From Pantoea septica (GTDB lineage: Bacteria; Pseudomonadota; Gammaproteobacteria; Enterobacterales; Enterobacteriaceae): a stretch of 64,000 nt of DNA. The stretch's first letter is position 1. The number at the start of each line of letters is the position of its first letter. The stretch covers positions 83,022-147,021 of the forward strand of contig NZ_MLJJ01000007.1 of NCBI RefSeq assembly GCF_002095575.1, given 5' to 3'. This document shows positions 7,017 through 16,310 of this stretch, one piece after another. Below the pieces are notes generated by a model. That model was not told where the DNA came from. It saw nothing but the letters and a program-made list of their open reading frames with translations, and did no database searches. Both the position numbers and the translations under genes were made by a program.

Positions 7017-9792
7017 TTATGACCTTATCCGGGAGACGACAAGCGCAGCGGCTAACCGCTGGCCGCTGGTGCTGAGCCAGTTGGGAATTAAAGTCCCCCG
7101 CTCGCCCCGCCAGCACGCGCCCTGCCCGGCCTGCGGTGGTGTTGACCGCTTTCGCTTCGATGACAAAGGGCGTGGCAGCTTCTTCTGCAATCAATGCGGT
7201 GCGGGTGATGGCTTAGACCTGATCCAGAAAGTTAACGAGTGCGGGGTAACTGAGGCCGCACGCATGGCTGCTGATGTGCTGGGTATTGATTACCGGGCAA
7301 CAGAAACTGACCAGAAAGCAGCCAGCCAGAGAAGGCAGCAGCTTGATGAGCAGCGCCACCAGCAGGAGCAGGAGCGCCAGCAGAAAGAGTCAGCTGAGGC
7401 CGCACACCGTCGCGATAATTTTGTGAGCCACTACCAGAGGCTGGCAGAGCAATCCACTCTACGTGAAAGCGAATACCTGATTGCCAAAGGGCTCGACGCC
7501 TTCACCCTGCCGTGCCTGCCCGATGGATCAATTCTGCTTTCGCTGGTGGATGAATCCGGCGATGTAGCAGCAGCTCAGACCATTACGCCTCAGGGCGAAA
7601 AAAAGGTGCTCTATGGCTCTGCAAAGCGCGGGGCGTGGCACCTCGTTAACCAGCCGCAGGACGTAAGCGAAATCATCATTGGTGAAGGTCTGGCTACGAC
7701 GCTCACCGCTCACCAGATACGCCCCACAGCGCTCGCTGTCGTGGCTCTTGATGCCGGTAACCTGCTGCCCGTCGCTCAAGCTATGCGCCAGCGGTACCCG
7801 GAAGCCTCAATCATCATCGCCGGCGATAACGACTGGCATGAACCGGGTGAGCTCGACGACCACGGCAGGCCGAAAGTTAACGGGGGAAAGATATTCGCCC
7901 TAAAAGCTGCTGAAGCCGTTAATGGCTCTGTCTCATTACCCCCCACCAGCTACAAGGCTGACTGGGATGATTACCGCCAGCAAAACGGGCTGGATAACAC
8001 CACTACAGCATTTAACGAATCATTGTACCAACCGCAGGGGGAAAGCATGGGCGCTCAACTGGAAGTGATTGAAGGCGGCAAAGCAACAGCGCCGGATCGC
8101 GACTCGCTAAAACCCCGGATTGAAAGCCGTCAGGATGGTGTGTATTGGGTTGAGCCAAACACCGATAAGCAGACCGGGGAAATCATCAACCGTGAAAGCT
8201 GGTTGTGCTCTCCTCTGCAGGTGATCGGTACCGGGCGCGATGACAAAGACCAGTACCTGATACTTCGCTGGCTGGCGTGGGGTTCAGACAGCGAAACCAC
8301 ACAGGCTATTCCGCTTGCTGACATTGGTGAGCGAGAAGGATGGAGAACGCTCAAAGCTGGTGGCGTGAACGTAACAACTAAAAGCGGCCTGAGAGCAATT
8401 CTGGCGGACTGGCTACAGCGGAACGGGTCAAAGGAGGTCTGGAGAGTGGCGCACGCTACAGGGTGGCAGTGCGGCGCTTATATCATGCCTGACGGGGAGA
8501 TCATCGGTGCGCCTGATAAGCCGGTACTGTTCAATGGCCGCAGTTCTGCCGCAGCCGGTTACACCAGCAGGGGAAGCGCTGAAAGCTGGCGCCAAAGCGT
8601 TGGAGCGCTGGCCGCCGGTAACTATTCAATGATGACTGGCGTTGCTGCGGCGCTGGCTGCCCCGCTGATTGGCCTGGCGGGTGCTGATGGCTTCGGCATT
8701 CACTTCTACGAGCAATCAAGCGCCGGTAAAACCACCACCGCCAATGTGGCCAGCAGCCTCTACGGTAATCCTGACCAGCTGCGCCTGACGTGGTACGGCA
8801 CCGCGTTAGGCCTGGCTAACGAAGCTGCCGCCCATAATGATGCGCTGATGCCACTGGATGAGGTGGGGCAAGGCGCTGATCCGGTTAGCGTCTCACAGTC
8901 AGCCTATGCGCTCTTTAACGGCGTGGGGAAACTGCAGGGAGCCAAAGAAGGCGGTAACCGTGACCTGAAGCGCTGGCGCACAGTGGCGATCAGCACCGGC
9001 GAGATGGATTTAGAAACCTTCATCGCTATGGCGGGCCGTAAAGCGAAGGCCGGGCAACTGGTCAGGCTGCTGAATATCCCACTGAGTAAGGCTGTGAGAT
9101 TCCACCAGCACGAGAACGGCAAGCAGCACGCCGACGCGCTGAAGGATGCCTGGCAGAATCACCACGGCGTAGCAGGCCGGGAGTGGATTAAATGGCTAGC
9201 CGGCAATCAACAGCAGGCTACTGAAACAGTCAGAGAGGCAGAGGCGCGCTGGCGCGGTCTGATACCGGCAGAATATGGCGAGCAGGTTCATCGCGTAGGC
9301 GCACGCTTCGCCATTCTTGAGGCTGCGCTACTGCTGGGCCGCGTTATCACTGGATGGGACGAGCAGACGTGCCGCGACGCCGTTCAGCACAGCTATAACG
9401 CCTGGGTGAGAGAGTTTGGTACCGGCAACAAAGAACATCAGCAGATCATCGCCCAGTGTGAAGCGTTTTTAAACGCCAATGGCTACAGCCGGTTTGCCCC
9501 TTTCCCGTATGACCCTCAATCGCTTCCTATCCGCGATATGGCTGGCTATCGCGCCAGCGGCAACCATGACGATGATCCGATCGTCTTTTACACCTTCCCG
9601 GCAACGTTCGAGCAGGAGATAGCCAGTGGATTCAACCCCAAGCAGTTCGCCCGGGTGCTGGCAGAGAGCGGCATGCTGACACCACCGACCAGCGGCAGAG
9701 GATTCCAGCGTAAGTCTCCGCGGATTAACAAACGTCAGTACAACGTCTATGTAATCCAGTACCGGCCAGAGGATGAGGCTCAGGAAGAGTAA
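7009..9792 (+). CDS. P4 alpha-type primase-helicase
   Basis: 927 residues, larger than P4 alpha (777). An N-terminal zinc ribbon has CxxC pairs at residues 39/42 and 60/63. A Toprim-like primase region has the acidic GEG at about 225 and AGDND at about 272. The C-terminal DUF927-type superfamily 3-like helicase has a Walker A (SSAGKTT, about 570-576) and Walker B (PLDEVG, about 617). Such proteins bind iterons, unwind the origin and prime replication of satellite DNA. The iteron cluster begins 25 bp after the stop codon. Confidence 0.93.
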   Translation: MRNYDLIRETTSAAANRWPLVLSQLGIKVPRSPRQHAPCPACGGVDRFRFDDKGRGSFFCNQCGAGDGLDLIQKVNECGVTEAARMAADVLGIDYRATETDQKAASQRRQQLDEQRHQQEQERQQKESAEAAHRRDNFVSHYQRLAEQSTLRESEYLIAKGLDAFTLPCLPDGSILLSLVDESGDVAAAQTITPQGEKKVLYGSAKRGAWHLVNQPQDVSEIIIGEGLATTLTAHQIRPTALAVVALDAGNLLPVAQAMRQRYPEASIIIAGDNDWHEPGELDDHGRPKVNGGKIFALKAAEAVNGSVSLPPTSYKADWDDYRQQNGLDNTTTAFNESLYQPQGESMGAQLEVIEGGKATAPDRDSLKPRIESRQDGVYWVEPNTDKQTGEIINRESWLCSPLQVIGTGRDDKDQYLILRWLAWGSDSETTQAIPLADIGEREGWRTLKAGGVNVTTKSGLRAILADWLQRNGSKEVWRVAHATGWQCGAYIMPDGEIIGAPDKPVLFNGRSSAAAGYTSRGSAESWRQSVGALAAGNYSMMTGVAAALAAPLIGLAGADGFGIHFYEQSSAGKTTTANVASSLYGNPDQLRLTWYGTALGLANEAAAHNDALMPLDEVGQGADPVSVSQSAYALFNGVGKLQGAKEGGNRDLKRWRTVAISTGEMDLETFIAMAGRKAKAGQLVRLLNIPLSKAVRFHQHENGKQHADALKDAWQNHHGVAGREWIKWLAGNQQQATETVREAEARWRGLIPAEYGEQVHRVGARFAILEAALLLGRVITGWDEQTCRDAVQHSYNAWVREFGTGNKEHQQIIAQCEAFLNANGYSRFAPFPYDPQSLPIRDMAGYRASGNHDDDPIVFYTFPATFEQEIASGFNPKQFARVLAESGMLTPPTSGRGFQRKSPRINKRQYNVYVIQYRPEDEAQEE

Positions 9793-9793
9793 G

Positions 9794-9807
9794 CCTCACA
9801 TGTGAGG
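9794..9807. repeat. Perfect 14-bp palindrome after the primase stop
   Basis: CCTCACATGTGAGG, immediately downstream of the primase gene and 10 bp before the iterons. It could be a dimer operator or weak terminator; no T run follows that would support efficient termination. Confidence 0.4.
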
Positions 9808-9816
9808 ATTTTAGTG

Positions 9817-9925
9817 TTGGTTCAGTTAGTTCAGTTGGTTCAATTCCTCGTCACCTTTGATTTATAAGGAATTTAAATTTAAAAGTGAACCAACACTGAA
9901 CCAACAAAGGGCTGTTTTGAACCAA
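9817..9925. repeat. Iteron cluster 1, candidate replication origin/crr
   Basis: Three boxes of TTGGTTCA on the plus strand (9817, variant TTAGTTCA at 9826, 9835) and three in the opposite orientation, TGAACCAA (9886, 9897, 9918), flank a 43-bp AT-rich spacer. Cluster 2 (21,588-21,706) is its reverse-complement counterpart, with the same three-plus-three layout and an identical 43-bp spacer length. P4 alpha binds iterons at ori and crr, and the TGAAC core is reminiscent of P4 type I iterons. Origin function is inferred. Confidence 0.72.
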
Positions 9926-9943
9926 CATCCTCAGCGGAAAAAC

Positions 9944-10273
9944 ATGCTTTTCAAGACGGTACAGATGGTGAATGACAAGATAGCTGAAGAACTTGAGGCG
10001 AAAGGCCTCTACAGCAGGGCAGCTTCTCGCTGGCTGGAGGTGTTCGACAATTGCGACTCAGAAGCAGGCCGAGAGTGACTCAGATCCCGCCGCAATCAGT
10101 GTCTGGCGAAGCGTGTTCGCCCCACTGTGCTTATTGACACCTTTGGAGATGTGACCAAGGCCGCAGTCGATACACAGCGCAGAATGGGGTTAGCCAAACC
10201 AGACGGCGAGGCCTTCAGGTTGAAAGATGAAGTGAGTTATCAATCAAGGAAGGTCGGAAAACAAAGAAAGTAA
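9944..10273 (+). pseudogene. PerC-like regulator gene with in-frame TGA
   Basis: The N-terminal part (NDKIAEELEAKGLYSRAASRWL) matches PerC-family regulators. At 10,076-10,078 a TGA replaces what is usually a Trp codon in the AGRE-W pattern. The same frame continues with LRSRRNQCLAKRV, typical of the family, and stays open to TAA at 10,273. A G-to-A change most likely inactivated the gene. The upstream in-frame ATG at 9857 would translate across the iterons and is unlikely to be used. Confidence 0.6.
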
Positions 10274-10339
10274 CAACAATTGCAATGTTAATAATTATTG
10301 ATAGGATGTTTCCGATTGCAATCAATGGAAATATAAAAA

Positions 10340-10696
10340 ATGAAAAAGGTTTTGGCAGTGGCGCTTGGGGCGTTGTTACTTTCAGGATGTACTGTGCGTG
10401 TCGCTGATATGACTGTCGCAAGCACCAAAAACTACAACTTGAACGCAGCTAAGTTTGAGAAAGGTGCTCGCGTGACCGGCGAAGATAAAGCGCCAATCGT
10501 AATTTTCCCTTTAGGTATTCCGAACGTTAAAACGGCTATGGATCACGCTATTGAGAAAGATAAGTGTGCAGTTGGCTTGAGCGATGTGGTTATCTACCAG
10601 TTAAACCACGCCTTCCTCTTCGGCACATACGGTTTCCGTGTTGAGGGTACGCAAATTATCGACAAATCACAGATGGGATGTGAAAACCACATCTGA
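10340..10696 (+). CDS. Small lipoprotein
   Basis: 118 residues with a lipoprotein signal (lipobox LLSGC, Cys 17). The mature part is alpha/beta with two further cysteines near the C-terminal half. Expected in the inner leaflet of the outer membrane. A strong terminator follows. Similar proteins occur in enterobacterial mobile elements, but no function is known to me. Codon use and expression signals suggest an independently transcribed cargo gene. Confidence 0.8.
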   Translation: MKKVLAVALGALLLSGCTVRVADMTVASTKNYNLNAAKFEKGARVTGEDKAPIVIFPLGIPNVKTAMDHAIEKDKCAVGLSDVVIYQLNHAFLFGTYGFRVEGTQIIDKSQMGCENHI

Positions 10697-10701
10697 TAGC
10701 A

Positions 10702-10725
10702 AGCCACCTTCGGGTGGCTTTTTTC
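10702..10725 (+). terminator. Rho-independent terminator
   Basis: AGCCACC-TTCG-GGTGGCT stem with an extra-stable TTCG tetraloop, followed by six T. Confidence 0.9.
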
Positions 10726-10739
10726 TAGGGGGCAAGGAA

Positions 10740-11879
10740 ATGAAAAAGTCTATTCTGGCATGTTTTATATCTGTGTTCATTTTGACAGGATGTGGTCCAA
10801 AAGAGCTTTCTCCGGAAGAGAAACAAAAAGTAGAACAACTCAAGGTGGAATTATCACAAACAGAAAGTGAGATTTCATCTGCGAATGCCGCCAATCAGAA
10901 CTACTCTGGCGGGCTGATCAAGACTTTAATCAGCGCCAGAGTTGAGATTCTCAAAACAAACCAGGCGCTGATTAAGCAGCGAATTGATGGTATTGAGTCA
11001 GGCGCAAAAATAACAATGGATGTACCCGGAACAAAGCCGGATGAGGTGGCGGCTGAGTCAGTTAAGAGCGAAATAGATGCGTTAAATGCTCAGATTTCTC
11101 AGGCTAAAGCAGAAGCCAACCAATATAGCGGTGGCCTGGTTCTTGCGATGAAACTGGCAGCAATCGCAACTCAGGAGCAAACCATGGCGATGCTTCAACA
11201 ACGATATTTGTCAGCCAAGTATGGACTTGCTAACGCTATGCCATCTGATTTGAAGCAGAGCAACGTTGCTGAAGCAAAGCAAATCGAGAAGCCAGCCCAG
11301 GCTAGCAATAGCCAGCCATTGCTTCCGCCGGGAGATGGGCCATTTGGCCTGGAGTCAGGTTTAAGCAAAAAGAATATCGAAGATATGACCGGTGAAGAGC
11401 TTAAGCCTTATGAGGGCGTGCCGAATCTCTACACGATAAAATCGCCACCGAAAAAGAACGCTGAATTTGAGGGTTTTGGTCTACTCATTTCTCCAAAATC
11501 TGGCCTATGCCAAATTAGAGCGTTAGGTAAAAACATTGATACAGACAGCTATGGACTTGCGCTCCAATCAAAATTCAAAGAGCTCTTAGATTCTCTATCT
11601 TCAATCTATGGCAAACCTAAAAGTACCGATTTTTTACTTTCAGGCTCAATCTGGAAAGAACCTCAAGACTGGATGATGGCGCTGAACAAAAAGGAACGTT
11701 TCCTCTCAGCCCAATGGGGAGGATCTCCCGCAACACCTCTTAAAAACAAGCTTGCATCAGTATCTATGGAAGCAAGAGCCAATGGCTCTAGCGAGGGATA
11801 TGTTTTCCTTCAGTATGACTTTGACAACATAGATGCTTGCAACGCAGAAATTGAAGAAGCTAAGAAAAGCTCGTTATAA
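10740..11879 (+). CDS. Coiled-coil lipoprotein with internal repeat
   Basis: 379 residues from the ATG at 10,740 (ribosome binding site GGGGGCAAGG). Signal peptide with lipobox FILTGC. Residues about 25-170 are helical coiled coil containing two related segments, NQNYSGGLIKTLISAR and NQYSGGLVLAMKLAA, an internal duplication. A Pro-rich linker and a globular C-terminal domain follow. The family is not recognised. It probably sits in the periplasm, anchored to a membrane. A terminator follows. Confidence 0.8.
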   Translation: MKKSILACFISVFILTGCGPKELSPEEKQKVEQLKVELSQTESEISSANAANQNYSGGLIKTLISARVEILKTNQALIKQRIDGIESGAKITMDVPGTKPDEVAAESVKSEIDALNAQISQAKAEANQYSGGLVLAMKLAAIATQEQTMAMLQQRYLSAKYGLANAMPSDLKQSNVAEAKQIEKPAQASNSQPLLPPGDGPFGLESGLSKKNIEDMTGEELKPYEGVPNLYTIKSPPKKNAEFEGFGLLISPKSGLCQIRALGKNIDTDSYGLALQSKFKELLDSLSSIYGKPKSTDFLLSGSIWKEPQDWMMALNKKERFLSAQWGGSPATPLKNKLASVSMEARANGSSEGYVFLQYDFDNIDACNAEIEEAKKSSL

Positions 11880-11928
11880 ACCTTTCCTCTATATTGCTAT
11901 ATAAACGCTTATAAAATTTTGTAACCAC

Positions 11929-11950
11929 ACCTCGCTCCGGCGAGGTTTTT
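11929..11950 (+). terminator. Rho-independent terminator
   Basis: ACCTCGC-TCCG-GCGAGGT stem followed by a T run; ends the lipoprotein gene. Confidence 0.88.
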
Positions 11951-12066
11951 TATGAGCAAAATATTCGATCAAAACGATCCAATCATCATTTCATAAATCG
12001 GCATATAAATAGAGATCGTTTCACTTTTTGCAATTATAATCACTGTATATTTATCAGGAGGTGGTT

Positions 12067-12240
12067 ATGCAAAAGTGCACAGTAAAAACAGTCCTCATTA
12101 AAGTCGAACAGTATGAAGAACTCCGTAAATTACAGGAAAAAGAGCGAGCAAAATCCCCTCTAGGTGTTGCCCCAACAATTCACGTTATCGCTCGCGGCCT
12201 GATGGATAAGGCATTGGCTCAACTTGCTCAGGAGGCGTAA
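12067..12240 (+). CDS. Small protein, likely antitoxin/regulator-like
   Basis: 57 residues from the ATG at 12,067 with an AGGAGGTGGTT ribosome binding site. Sequence MQKCTVKTVLIKVEQYEELR has the pattern of small ribbon-helix-helix or regulator proteins in which a strand precedes a helix. The stop overlaps the next start (TAATG). Function unknown; heads the tail-module operon. Confidence 0.65.
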   Translation: MQKCTVKTVLIKVEQYEELRKLQEKERAKSPLGVAPTIHVIARGLMDKALAQLAQEA

Positions 12241-12566
12241 TGGAACAATTACAACGCCTGGCCGAAGCTGTTGCGGACGCTTACCTTCGTAATCGGCTCC
12301 GAGAGCATGGGAATACTCAGTTTTCGCATGACGGAAAAACAGGTGAAATTCGCCGTGATTTACTGGCGTCCGGGCTGGTGGATAACTGCGTTTATGCTGC
12401 CCGAAATAGCGGCAAGGCCGATTATGAACAGGAGGCATACTCAATGCTAATGGAGATGATTTCTCTGGACGGCAGAGAGTACCGGGTAACAGACCACGGC
12501 CTGAACGTAATCGAACATATGCATCGCATAGCGCTGGTTAAAGCCACGCCCCGCGTCAATCATTAA
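12240..12566 (+). CDS. Hypothetical protein of the tail module
   Basis: 108 residues, helical, acidic. Coupled to the upstream gene by a one-base overlap and separated by 9 bp from the tape measure gene. No domain recognised. Position right before the tape measure would suit a tail assembly factor, but sequence gives no support beyond that. Confidence 0.65.
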   Translation: MEQLQRLAEAVADAYLRNRLREHGNTQFSHDGKTGEIRRDLLASGLVDNCVYAARNSGKADYEQEAYSMLMEMISLDGREYRVTDHGLNVIEHMHRIALVKATPRVNH

Positions 12567-12575
12567 GGGGGATGA

Positions 12576-15149
12576 ATGGCTGATACCAAATTAGGGGGCG
12601 TCTATTACGAAGTTGATATTGATCTGGAGAAGGCCCTTGAAGCAAATCAGCAACTCAAGCGAGAGCTGAAGGCACTAAGTGACAATGCCAAGAACTCCGC
12701 AGGTGGAATCAAAACGCTTGAGACACAGGCCAAAACCACTGCCACAGCGGTCAACCAAGCCACTAAAGCAGGAGGCGCTTTCCGCAGCCAGTTCCAGCAA
12801 GCCGGTTATCAGATTCAGGATTTCATCGTACAGGTTCAGGGCGGACAATCTGCACTGGTCGCTTTCAGTCAGCAAGGTTCTCAATTGGCGGGAGCATTTG
12901 GCCCAGGTGGTGCCATTGTGGGCGCGGTGATTGCTTTGGGTACAGTAATCGCAGGCACGTTAATTACCGCTTTAAACGGCGGTAAAAACGCAATGGATGC
13001 TCTCCGAGAAGCAGCAGACGCAATGGATAAGGTGATCACCATTTCACAAAATGGGGTAGCCGCGCTGTCAGATAAGTATGCAAATCTTGCCAGGGTAAAC
13101 GCAGAAGTTGCCACGCTGATGAGAAATCAGGTGCTGCTGGAATACAACCAGGCAATGACGAAGGTTTCAAAGACTATATCTGATACCACCAGCGAGTTTT
13201 TCTCCTTTGGCGATACAGCTAAAGCCGCACTGTCTGGCGGCACAGTCAGTGTTAAGTTGCTTAGCACTATCCTTGACGCCGCTGAAGTCAAAACCAATAA
13301 CTTCACCGATGCGTTCAATGAGATAAGCAAAAGCAGCATTGCGAACGAAGCGACTATCTCAACATTTACAAACACCGTTGGGGCATTATCTTCCCGGCTG
13401 GGTATTACTGATCAAGCTGCTTTTGAACTGGCAAAACAGCTGAATGACCTAAGTAAAAACCCTTCTCCACAGGCATTAACTACCTTAGCTATTCGCCTGC
13501 AAAATATGACCTCATCTAGCAAGGAGGGACAGGAACAAATCACCAGTCTGTCTAAGACGTTAGTAGGATTAGCTGTAGAAGCTACCAACGCTAAATTAAA
13601 CATGGATAGCCTCAAGCGCACCACTGACAACCTAACTGACGGGCAGAAAAACCTGTTAAAGCAGGCAGAACGAAACCTCTCGCTGTCAAAACTTCAGGGA
13701 GAAGCTCGCGCCCGACTCGCAGCCCAATATGCTGCTGAAGATGCAGGATTTGCTAAAGACGACCCTCACGCCAAAAAGACGGAAGATGATGCGGCCGCCA
13801 CTTATAAAAATTTAGAAGCGACGAAGCAGCTTAACTCTGAGCAGAAGAAATCAGCCGGCCAGGCATCCCGTAATGCTCAGGTACTGGAACAGTATCGGCA
13901 AAAGGCCGAGCTTTCTGCTGATTCGGTTGATGGACTATCCCGTGCTCAGGCAGTTCTTCAGGCACGTCAGAAACTGGTAAACCCTACACCAGCTCAAATA
14001 GCGCAGGTAGAGAAGGATGCTGGCGCAGCGTGGGATAAAGCCGCCGCAATACGCGCTCAGGCAGCGGCTATGAAGCTAATCCCGGAGCAGGCAGAGAACA
14101 CTCGATACAAACAAGATGTTGCCGATCTCAAAACCGCCCTGGAACAAAAGACCATCACACAGAAGCAGCACGACACGGCTGCCGAGCAGATGGAGCAACA
14201 GCACCAGGTAAATTTAGCCCGAATAAGGGCCACGCAGAACGTCGGAGTTACCCCACTGCAGGAAGCACAAGGCGCTATCGATCCTGTTCAGGCAATGGCT
14301 AATGAGAACGCCAAAAAGCTCGCATTAATACAGGAGTTCGAAACCGCTAAGGGGCAAATCACCCTCAATGGTCTGGCATTGATGAATGCTGCTAACACGC
14401 AGTATGAGCAACAGCGCATCGCTGCTCAGTGGGAGATATACCGCAACCAGAGCGCCGCTAACAGCCTGCTGGCTGACGCGGTTGATTCTCTTCAAGGTGG
14501 CGCGACAAATGCCATTACCGGCCTTCTGAATGGCACTCAGAGCCTTAGTGAAGCATTCGCCAACATCGGAAGCACGATCCTCAACAGCGTTGTGAGTGGG
14601 CTGGTGGAGATGGGCCTACAGTATGTGAAAAACATGGTTATGGGGCAGGTGGCGGCATCAGCGGCACTTGGAGCAACAGCAACTCAGGCTACTGCCGCTG
14701 CGGGCATGTGGGGACCAGCAGCTGTGAGCGCCTCTATCGCCACTATGGGTACAGCCTCAACTGTTGGCACAACGGCCTACTCAACCGCATTGATGGCTTC
14801 CAAAGGGCTGGCAGTAGCTGGAGCCCGTGAGCATGGCGGGCCTGTTCTGGCTAACTCAATGTACCGGGTAGGTGAAGGCGGTAAGCCCGAAATCTTCAAG
14901 GCGTCTAACGGCAGCCAGTACATGATCCCGGGTGATAACGGCTCTGTTATCAGCAATAAGGATATTGGCAACGCTAATGGTAGTGGTGGTGTGAGCCTGG
15001 AAGTCAATTTCAACATCACTACCACTAACGGTATTGATGAAGCCACACAGAAGCAAATGGCCCAGCAAATGGAAATAGTTGCCCTGAAAGTCGCGCGGGA
15101 GCAAAGCACGCGTGATGGGGGCTTTCTTCAAAAGCGGATTAGGAAGTAA
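12576..15149 (+). CDS. Phage tail tape measure protein
   Basis: 857 residues. The N-terminal region is helical, followed by the typical hydrophobic segment (AFGPGGAIVGAVIALGTVIA, about residues 108-127). A long coiled-coil region spans about 320-650. The C-terminus is typical of lambdoid tape measures (TLLNGTQSLS-like, GGPVLANSMYRVGEGGKPE, SNKDI). Tape measure length sets tail length; at about 1.5 angstrom per residue this would fit a tail of roughly 130 nm. No other structural gene is present in the element, apart from possible assembly factors, which is odd for a prophage and striking for a satellite. Confidence 0.88.
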   Translation: MADTKLGGVYYEVDIDLEKALEANQQLKRELKALSDNAKNSAGGIKTLETQAKTTATAVNQATKAGGAFRSQFQQAGYQIQDFIVQVQGGQSALVAFSQQGSQLAGAFGPGGAIVGAVIALGTVIAGTLITALNGGKNAMDALREAADAMDKVITISQNGVAALSDKYANLARVNAEVATLMRNQVLLEYNQAMTKVSKTISDTTSEFFSFGDTAKAALSGGTVSVKLLSTILDAAEVKTNNFTDAFNEISKSSIANEATISTFTNTVGALSSRLGITDQAAFELAKQLNDLSKNPSPQALTTLAIRLQNMTSSSKEGQEQITSLSKTLVGLAVEATNAKLNMDSLKRTTDNLTDGQKNLLKQAERNLSLSKLQGEARARLAAQYAAEDAGFAKDDPHAKKTEDDAAATYKNLEATKQLNSEQKKSAGQASRNAQVLEQYRQKAELSADSVDGLSRAQAVLQARQKLVNPTPAQIAQVEKDAGAAWDKAAAIRAQAAAMKLIPEQAENTRYKQDVADLKTALEQKTITQKQHDTAAEQMEQQHQVNLARIRATQNVGVTPLQEAQGAIDPVQAMANENAKKLALIQEFETAKGQITLNGLALMNAANTQYEQQRIAAQWEIYRNQSAANSLLADAVDSLQGGATNAITGLLNGTQSLSEAFANIGSTILNSVVSGLVEMGLQYVKNMVMGQVAASAALGATATQATAAAGMWGPAAVSASIATMGTASTVGTTAYSTALMASKGLAVAGAREHGGPVLANSMYRVGEGGKPEIFKASNGSQYMIPGDNGSVISNKDIGNANGSGGVSLEVNFNITTTNGIDEATQKQMAQQMEIVALKVAREQSTRDGGFLQKRIRK

Positions 15150-15230
15150 TTGAACGGTCGCAGGGACGCGATCATGTTGAGTTTGGTCAAGGTGAAACGG
15201 GTATGAGAAATAGCGAAAGGTGGCAGACAG

Positions 15231-15665
15231 ATGCCTGACAGCACGAAAGAACAGGCCAGCCGTGATAAAGGCGGCAAATGGAAGAAAGGCGCATCGGGTA
15301 ATCCCGGTGGGCGCAGCAGCAAAGCAGCTGAACTGAGGCGTGTGCTGGAAGGTGGCGCTGATGATGCTGTGAAAACCATCATGGACGCGGCTAAAGAAGG
15401 CGATATGGCTGCTTGTCGCCTCATCCTGGACAGAGTTGTCCCGCCGAGTAAGCCGGTTTATCAGCCTGTTTCGTTTGAGCTGGACGACAGCGATTTACCT
15501 GCAGCAGCCCGTTCGGTAATTAAGGCGATAGCCGCGGGAGAACTGCCGGCCGACCAAGGGAAAATGATTCTGGATGGCCTGGCGAACATGGCGAAGATTA
15601 TCGAAATTACAGAACTGGCTGAGCGTGTAGCTGAGCTGGAGAAAGCACAGGAGAGCGGACAATGA
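15231..15665 (+). CDS. DUF5681-domain protein
   Basis: 144 residues. The N-terminal KKGASGNPGGRSSK is the signature of DUF5681, often found in phage proteins annotated near the small terminase. A helical middle and a C-terminal coiled coil (ELAERVAELEKA) follow. No large terminase is present. The stop overlaps the next start by four bases. Confidence 0.72.
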   Translation: MPDSTKEQASRDKGGKWKKGASGNPGGRSSKAAELRRVLEGGADDAVKTIMDAAKEGDMAACRLILDRVVPPSKPVYQPVSFELDDSDLPAAARSVIKAIAAGELPADQGKMILDGLANMAKIIEITELAERVAELEKAQESGQ

Positions 15666-15880
15666 GCCTGTTAAGACGAATTGAAGCACTGGAAGCCACC
15701 AGCAGCGCCCAGACCAACAGCGGCGGCCCTGATGAAATATGGTTAATCGGTGTTAGCCCTGACGGTTCACGCGAGTGTAGGGGCGGCTGGGTCAAGGATG
15801 AAGGGCTTTTCCGCAACGCCACAGCTGAAGAAGCACAGCGACATAATCAGCTTATCCTGCAGTGGGATCATCATGGGTAG
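15662..15880 (+). CDS. Small protein with N-terminal LLRRIEALE motif (1 of 3)
   Basis: 72 residues. The N-terminus MSLLRRIEALEA is shared in pattern with the next two proteins (MGSLLARLNRLEK and MNIKARLAALEK), indicating tandem paralogy or a shared short coiled coil. The remainder differs. Overlaps the next start by eight bases. Confidence 0.68.
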   Translation: MSLLRRIEALEATSSAQTNSGGPDEIWLIGVSPDGSRECRGGWVKDEGLFRNATAEEAQRHNQLILQWDHHG

Positions 15881-16091
15881 CCTGCTGGCGCGACTGAACC
15901 GGCTGGAAAAGACCATGACGCCCAAGGATGGCGATACACAGGTGATTTCAGCCCTGATGGATGAGTTAGCAGGCAATGCCCCTGCAGGAGTGTATGAGAG
16001 GGCCATAGAGCGCCTGTCACTGCGCGGGCATAACTTCCCGCAGTCACCAGAACTGAGAGTGTTGCTAATGGGCGGTAACGATGAACATTAA
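15873..16091 (+). CDS. Small protein with N-terminal LLARLNRLE motif (2 of 3)
   Basis: 72 residues from the ATG at 15,873. Shares the short N-terminal amphipathic helix with its neighbours, then diverges (VISALMDELAGNAP). Overlaps both neighbours. Function unknown. Confidence 0.66.
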   Translation: MGSLLARLNRLEKTMTPKDGDTQVISALMDELAGNAPAGVYERAIERLSLRGHNFPQSPELRVLLMGGNDEH

Positions 16092-16305
16092 AGCTCGCCT
16101 GGCTGCGCTGGAGAAGGTAGCTAGAGATAAAGGCAGCAAATCCATTGACGGGCCACAGCCACCCGTCAGAGCGGACTATGTGCGCGAGGATGGCACCTTT
16201 GATCATGTTGGTTACAGAGCGGCGACTGACCAATGGAGCATCGAGGTATTTGGCAAGCCGTTGGCGCTGGTGGCCGAAGAGATCGCAGAAGCTGAGGATT
16301 TCTAA
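16081..16305 (+). CDS. Small protein with N-terminal KARLAALE motif (3 of 3)
   Basis: 74 residues, acidic C-terminus. Third in the run of small proteins sharing an N-terminal helix. Separated from the next gene by 5 bp. Function unknown. Confidence 0.68.
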   Translation: MNIKARLAALEKVARDKGSKSIDGPQPPVRADYVREDGTFDHVGYRAATDQWSIEVFGKPLALVAEEIAEAEDF

Positions 16306-16310
16306 CTGAC

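Noticed and set aside
9857..9943. Extended start of the PerC-like gene at 9857
   Set aside because: It would translate the iteron sequence; family similarity begins only after the ATG at 9944.
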